Origin: Candidatus Nitrosopumilus sp.
GTDB taxonomy: Archaea > Thermoproteota > Nitrososphaeria > Nitrososphaerales > Nitrosopumilaceae
Direction of reading: 5' to 3'
Length of the DNA: 8,647 nucleotides
Assembly: GCA_013203245.1 (NCBI GenBank)
Contig: JABMOR010000141.1
Location: forward strand, 1-8,647
Shown here: positions 5,901 through 8,647 of the stretch, in pieces
How positions within the stretch are numbered: the stretch's first letter is position 1
How the letters are laid out: every line of letters begins with the position of its first letter
Program-made: the position numbers and the translations under genes
The notes under the pieces: generated by a model
Database searches by the model: none
Told to the model about the DNA's origin: nothing
The model's input: only the letters and a program-made list of their open reading frames with translations

Positions 5901-8647
5901 ATACCTTCACCCTGTCTGCGGGCAACAACGCCATCACCATCACCGCCAACGACATCAACCTCAATACCTCCGGTGCCATTAATTCCGGTACGGCGACGAC
6001 CACACTTCTGGTTTCGGACGGCGGCACCATTGATCTGGGCACGGCCACAGGCGGCATGAACCTAAGCGCTGCCGAGATCAACAACGTCACTGCCGGTGTC
6101 TTGAAAATCGGTGATGCCACGGCGGGCGCGATCACGATCAATGCCGCCATTGCACCGACCGGCACTGACACGCTTCATCTGCACAGCGGCGGAAATGTCA
6201 CCGATGGGGCCAGTGGTTATATCGTCGAGACCAACTTGGCGGTACAAGGCATTACAGTCACATTGGACCACGCCAGCTTCGACGTCACCACGATCGCCGT
6301 TGCGGGCGGCGGCGGGGCAACCACAACCATAACCGAATCCAACGGCTTTACCCTCGGTGACGTTAACGGTTTGACGTCCTCGTACATATGGGTTGGCACG
6401 CTGACCGCCACCACGGGGAACCTCACCATTGACCATGCCCTGGGTTCGGCGCGCAGCATCACCTTGCAAACCGCCGCCGCCGAGGCCCTCCTGACCATCA
6501 ATGGCGGCCTCAACACCTGGGCCAGCGGCGGCAATTACGGCATCATATTGATTTCCGATAAAATGGACATCAACGCCGTGGTGCAACCCAAGATCGACAA
6601 GAACCATACCCTGACCGTTAAAAGCACCACGGCGGGAACCGCCATCAACTTTGGCAACGTCGATACCAACAACACCGCCAATACCCTTGAGCTTTCGGCG
6701 ACGGAACTGGGGTTCCTCCGGGGGCAATACGTCATCATCGGTGATGCGAACGCCGGCGCCATCACGGTCAGTTCCACCGCCACACTGGCGGGCACGGTCA
6801 GCAACCGGCTGATTACGGGCAGCACCCTCACCGCCACGGCGGGGTCCGGCGGCGGCATAATAATCCCGACGGCAAGGTTGGGGATTGTGGCCGCTGGCGC
6901 GGTGACGGTCACCCACGCCGATACGAACACTGGGGTCATCGCCATCTATACCTCCACCGGCGACATTACGTATACCAATACGGACCTCATTCAGGTGCAC
7001 TGGGCCACGCAGTGGAACGGTGGCGTCGTCGTCAGCGGTATCGATACAGACAACGGTGCGGTCAACCTGACCGCCACCACCGGCAATATCATCGTTTACG
7101 ATGTAGGCAAGGCCGATGATCTCGCGGCCACCGGCAACATCACGCTGACCACTCTCGCCAATGAAGCCACCGTCACCGTTAATGCCAGCGCCGATGTGGA
7201 AACCTCCGCTGGCGACATCATCATCACAGCCGATGACATCAATATCGGCGGTACCCTGACGGCCAGCGCAGGGACCAACCAGACGGTGACGCTGGCGCCC
7301 GAAACTGCCATTGATGTGGACACCATCAATCTTGGCACGGACGGCGCCACCGCCAATGTGTTCGAGCTCACCGACGCCGACCTCGACAGCGTCACCACCG
7401 ACACCATCGTTATCGGCACCACCGCATCGGGCGCCATGACGGCGACGGCGTCCATCACGCGAGCGAGCGCTACGGCGCTGACGCTGAACACGGTGGGGAT
7501 GTTCACCATCAATGACGCCATCAGCCTCGCCAGCAACAATGGCGCCATCACGGTTTCGGCCGATGACATTACCATCACCGGCACCGGTACGCTGAGCTCG
7601 GGCACCGCCTCGACCACGCTCAAGGTCACCGACGGCGGCACCATCGGTCTCGGCGCCACGGCGGGCAACTTCACCCTGTCCGGTGCCGAGCTTCAGCAGA
7701 TCACGGCGACAGGGCTTACCCTCGGTGATACCAATACGGCGCTGATCACGGTCAACGGCATTAGCGCCGCCAACTCCAACAATATTTCCGGCACGGTGAC
7801 GCTCAACGCGACGAAGAATGACGGGGATATGACCTTCGCCACGGCGGCCTCCACCTTCAATGCACTGACGGTGAATGCCGACGATACGATCACCGTGAAC
7901 GTGGACGTCACCACCGATGTGGGTAATCTGGTCCTGCAGGCCGACGTGGACAGTACCGGCGACAGCCAGCTCGACAAGATCATCTTCGCCGATGGCGTGA
8001 CCCTGACCACTGCAGGTGGGTTGACGCTGACGGCACCCACGGGCGGGTTGCAAGCGCTGGGCGCGGTAACGTTTTCTGCGGCAGCTGGCCTGACGTTGGG
8101 TGATTTGACCCTGACCGGTGCCACGACCCTGAACGCCGATAACGACAATAACGGCACCGGTACCTACACCCAGAGCGGTGGCACTACGTTATCCACCACC
8201 AACAGTGCGCTCACCATCATTGCTGCCGACATTGATCTGGCGGGCAGCCTCAACTCAGGCACGGCCAAGACCACGCTGCAGGTGACCAATGGCGGCACTA
8301 TTGATCTTGGCGGCACCGGCGGTGCCATGGACATCAGCGCGGCCGAGGTGAGCAACGTTACCGCCAGTGCTCTGGTCATCGGTTCCGGCACGGCGGGTGC
8401 TATCACGGTATCGGCGGATATCACGCCCGCCAATACCACGACCCTGCATCTTATATCGGGCTCCACCATCACCGGCACGGCGGGCGGCATCATTGAGACC
8501 AATCTGGCCATGACAGCGGGTGGCGCCGTCAACTTCGCGGACGTTTCCACCGCCGTCGATACCCTGGCGATCTATACCTCCACCGGCAACATCGCCTTTA
8601 CCAATGCCAACGGCTTTTCCGTCACCACTGTTGACGGAGTGACGGGC
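2987..8647 (+). CDS. Filamentous-haemagglutinin-like two-partner secretion exoprotein (TpsA), C-terminus beyond window
   Basis: The frame is open for 1,887 codons from ATG 2987, which has a good Shine-Dalgarno sequence, to the right edge with no stop. Residues 1-68 are an extended signal peptide: an Arg-rich N-region with two basic clusters, a hydrophobic core from about 49 to 63, and cleavage after PVLA. Residues about 70-330 form the TPS secretion domain, with the hallmark NPNGI at 151-155 and the usual SFSIDAGEFVNF segment (106-117), which the TpsB partner recognises. At 442-477 stand AEVSGKEIL and GTLLLDPYNILI, which I know as a conserved block in large surface adhesins of this type. From about 490 onward the protein is Thr-, Gly-, Ala-, Ile- and Asn-rich with regular short beta strands, expected to form a right-handed beta-helix. 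I see no cysteine in the part available, usual for TPS substrates. Likely role: secreted or surface-attached adhesin or aggregation factor. A toxic C-terminal domain, as in contact-dependent inhibition proteins, can be neither seen nor excluded. Confidence 0.93.
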   Translation, partial: MKRVVNYTKLIMRRRLGPPLNTRRPSYRIGVPSHLWSGSLLHRIRRSRWIAGITVASYVLGLATPVLAIPQDGTVVEGDAHLVYEGTDTLTIHQHTEDLIINWDSFSIDAGEFVNFLQPTSSSFVLNRVIGAAISNINGMLTANGGIGIINPNGILFGGDAIIDVQSILASTIDIADQKFMAGDYNFDILKNPNSTVINKGLITAAEGGLVALVAPGVVNSGVIQATMGKVSLAAGNEFSIDMYGDGLVSLAVGSEVAQAITDPEQNPLQALVTNSGTIKADGGTVLLTAKAAQGVIDNVINMDGIIQAQSVAQVNGEIILMGGDEGIVQVAGTLDASGLDSGETGGTVKVLGDKVGLFDGAAIDASGDAGGGEVLVGGNYQGLGPEPNATATVVASTVTIDADAISEGDGGRVIVWADDVTKFYGGITATGGASGGDGGFAEVSGKEILDFQGLVDLRAVLGEAGTLLLDPYNILINDAGTEAGTTGDPNFVSNALSSIIRTATIETALATANVTITTGAAGAENGKITVSGNIDAPNTAFNLTLTAHQNLLVDNPINMAANGGTGTLTLVADSDGNETGNINLRTTAADLTTNGTAITLTGANFFGVAGALVDSNGGNITIAASNPAEGIKVVAGSGDILTNVFDIYESVLDGISADGGNLTIGGATQTGNFLTGTAISYAGTSNSIIIETGGTINLTATVNTGGTDLTLRGEDISVSNTITATGATVTIEPQDAGDTVVLGTNPGSANSIELTDTELDRITATTLIVGSTTSGAATITADISPANITNLHIKSNSTITGADATGGITVTNLALTAAGTINFTDTTTQITTLAVSAAGQTVTFTDNTSTTIGTVDGVVGISAGTLTLNTDDRIAVTQNITTNVGNLALDGDADATATTNDDITFTAGLTITSAGSLTLASRAGTTITGAGALTLNAVGGLTLNNSLTTAGATIIDVDTDNNGVGDFAIADTFTLSAGNNAITITANDINLNTSGAINSGTATTTLLVSDGGTIDLGTATGGMNLSAAEINNVTAGVLKIGDATAGAITINAAIAPTGTDTLHLHSGGNVTDGASGYIVETNLAVQGITVTLDHASFDVTTIAVAGGGGATTTITESNGFTLGDVNGLTSSYIWVGTLTATTGNLTIDHALGSARSITLQTAAAEALLTINGGLNTWASGGNYGIILISDKMDINAVVQPKIDKNHTLTVKSTTAGTAINFGNVDTNNTANTLELSATELGFLRGQYVIIGDANAGAITVSSTATLAGTVSNRLITGSTLTATAGSGGGIIIPTARLGIVAAGAVTVTHADTNTGVIAIYTSTGDITYTNTDLIQVHWATQWNGGVVVSGIDTDNGAVNLTATTGNIIVYDVGKADDLAATGNITLTTLANEATVTVNASADVETSAGDIIITADDINIGGTLTASAGTNQTVTLAPETAIDVDTINLGTDGATANVFELTDADLDSVTTDTIVIGTTASGAMTATASITRASATALTLNTVGMFTINDAISLASNNGAITVSADDITITGTGTLSSGTASTTLKVTDGGTIGLGATAGNFTLSGAELQQITATGLTLGDTNTALITVNGISAANSNNISGTVTLNATKNDGDMTFATAASTFNALTVNADDTITVNVDVTTDVGNLVLQADVDSTGDSQLDKIIFADGVTLTTAGGLTLTAPTGGLQALGAVTFSAAAGLTLGDLTLTGATTLNADNDNNGTGTYTQSGGTTLSTTNSALTIIAADIDLAGSLNSGTAKTTLQVTNGGTIDLGGTGGAMDISAAEVSNVTASALVIGSGTAGAITVSADITPANTTTLHLISGSTITGTAGGIIETNLAMTAGGAVNFADVSTAVDTLAIYTSTGNIAFTNANGFSVTTVDGVTG
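5243..5569 (+). repeat. tpsA repeat module A
   Basis: Residues 753-861 begin with IELTDTELDRITATTLIVG and end with TVDGVVG. This module aligns over 107 positions with module F at the right edge, with about 50 identical residues counted by eye and one two-residue gap. It is preceded by GTNPGSANS, a lead-in also seen in diverged form before modules C and D. Confidence 0.7.
5600..6241 (+). repeat. tpsA macro-repeat, copy 1
   Basis: Residues 872-1085 (214 codons) start DDRIAVTQNITTNVGNLAL and run through the acidic loops and the DGGTIDLG lead-in to ETNLA of module B. The same order of motifs recurs 2,280 bases later in copy 2 (210 codons). The block therefore represents the largest repeated unit I can recognise. 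Confidence 0.65.
6056..6376 (+). repeat. tpsA repeat module B
   Basis: Residues 1024-1130 begin with MNLSAAEINNVTAGVLKIG and end with GDVNGLT, exactly 107 codons like module F. It is preceded by the lead-in SGTATTTLLVSDGGTIDLG, shared in near-identical form with modules E and F. In the middle, ETNLA occurs at the same place as in module F. Confidence 0.7.
6686..7039 (+). repeat. tpsA repeat module C
   Basis: The module begins LELSATELGFL and contains VIIGDANAGAITV. Its end, IAIYTSTGDITYTN, matches LAIYTSTGNIAFTN of module F. These two places share an exact 18-base DNA match (6944-6961 and 8570-8587). It is more diverged than A, B and F. Confidence 0.6.
7361..7557 (+). repeat. tpsA repeat module D (short)
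   Basis: It begins FELTDADLDSVTTDTIVIG, very like the start of module A, including the preceding GTDGATANV. It is only about 66 residues long before the lead-in of module E starts, so it looks like a truncated unit. The D-to-E start spacing is 103 residues, against 210 to 271 for the others. Confidence 0.6.
7558..7876 (+). repeat. tpsA repeat module E with its lead-in
   Basis: The lead-in SGTASTTLKVTDGGTIGLG corresponds to those of modules B and F. The module itself starts at 7670 with FTLSGAELQQITATGLTLG. Its second half is shortened and less conserved, ending near FNALTVNA. Confidence 0.55.
7880..8509 (+). repeat. tpsA macro-repeat, copy 2
   Basis: Residues 1632-1841 begin DDTITVNVDVTTDVGNLVL and end with ETNLA of module F. 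Conserved points shared with copy 1, in order, are TxVGNL, an acidic Asp-rich loop, an AGxLTL strand, a DNNGxG turn, NSGTAxTTL, GGTIDLG and SAAE. At DNA level the two copies have diverged widely, so the duplication is old. Confidence 0.65.
8327..8647 (+). repeat. tpsA repeat module F (reaches window edge)
   Basis: Residues 1781-1887 begin MDISAAEVSNVTASALVIG and end TTVDGVTG exactly at the window edge. By alignment to module A, this is the end of a module. The sequence just outside the window is therefore expected to resemble that after module A (ISAGTLTLN) and to start another macro-repeat. Confidence 0.65.

Noticed and set aside
6062..8053. A 663-codon open frame on the minus strand inside tpsA, with several shorter neighbours on the same strand
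   Set aside because: It lies antisense to a clearly coding frame whose GC-rich Thr, Gly and Ala codons rarely produce stops on the opposite strand. Its translation is low-complexity Gly, Arg, Asp and Val without any recognisable domain, and I see no promoter or ribosome binding site for it.
5243..8647. CRISPR array or DNA-level tandem repeat
   Set aside because: Similarity between modules is at protein level with irregular spacing; DNA matches are short, the longest noticed being 18 bases.

Overview
The window looks like a chromosomal segment of a proteobacterium with moderately high G+C in its genes. An alphaproteobacterium is my best guess. The basis is the style of a tRNA-Glu with an encoded CCA end, the flanking membrane protein family, and GC-rich codons such as ACC, GGC and GCC. 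No taxonomic marker is strong enough to settle it.

Layout. Positions 392 to 1 (minus strand) hold the N-terminal 130 codons of a conserved but uncharacterised protein with a coiled coil and a membrane segment; it runs off the left edge. A clear tRNA-Glu(TTC) lies at 504-579 on the plus strand. Positions 580-1272 form a long gene-free stretch, conspicuously AT-rich in its last 250 bases. It holds hairpins, a run of nine G, an FNR-like box, candidate promoter elements and a good Shine-Dalgarno sequence that faces no proper gene.

Positions 1273-8647 are a two-partner secretion (type Vb) locus in the order tpsB-tpsA. The transporter gene (1273-2973) encodes a recognisable ShlB/FhaC-family outer-membrane protein: signal peptide, POTRA domains, 16-strand-type barrel and L6 loop motif. 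It is cut by one in-frame TAG at 1831-1833, and the same reading frame continues on both sides. Thirteen bases after its stop codon begins the exoprotein gene (2987 to beyond 8647), a filamentous-haemagglutinin-like protein with an extended signal peptide, a TPS secretion domain with an NPNGI motif, and a very long beta-strand-repeat region. I read 1,887 uninterrupted codons, with no stop before the right edge.

How they should work together. In intact systems of this family TpsB sits in the outer membrane, binds the TPS domain of TpsA in the periplasm through its POTRA domains, and threads TpsA to the surface, where it folds as a beta-helix. Here the transporter is interrupted while its very large substrate is intact, so the system is recently inactivated, leaky through amber readthrough, or affected by a sequence error. 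A run of eight G between the Shine-Dalgarno sequence and the tpsA start codon could change tpsA translation by slippage. The repeat region of tpsA is made of diverged modules, at least six of which I could align.
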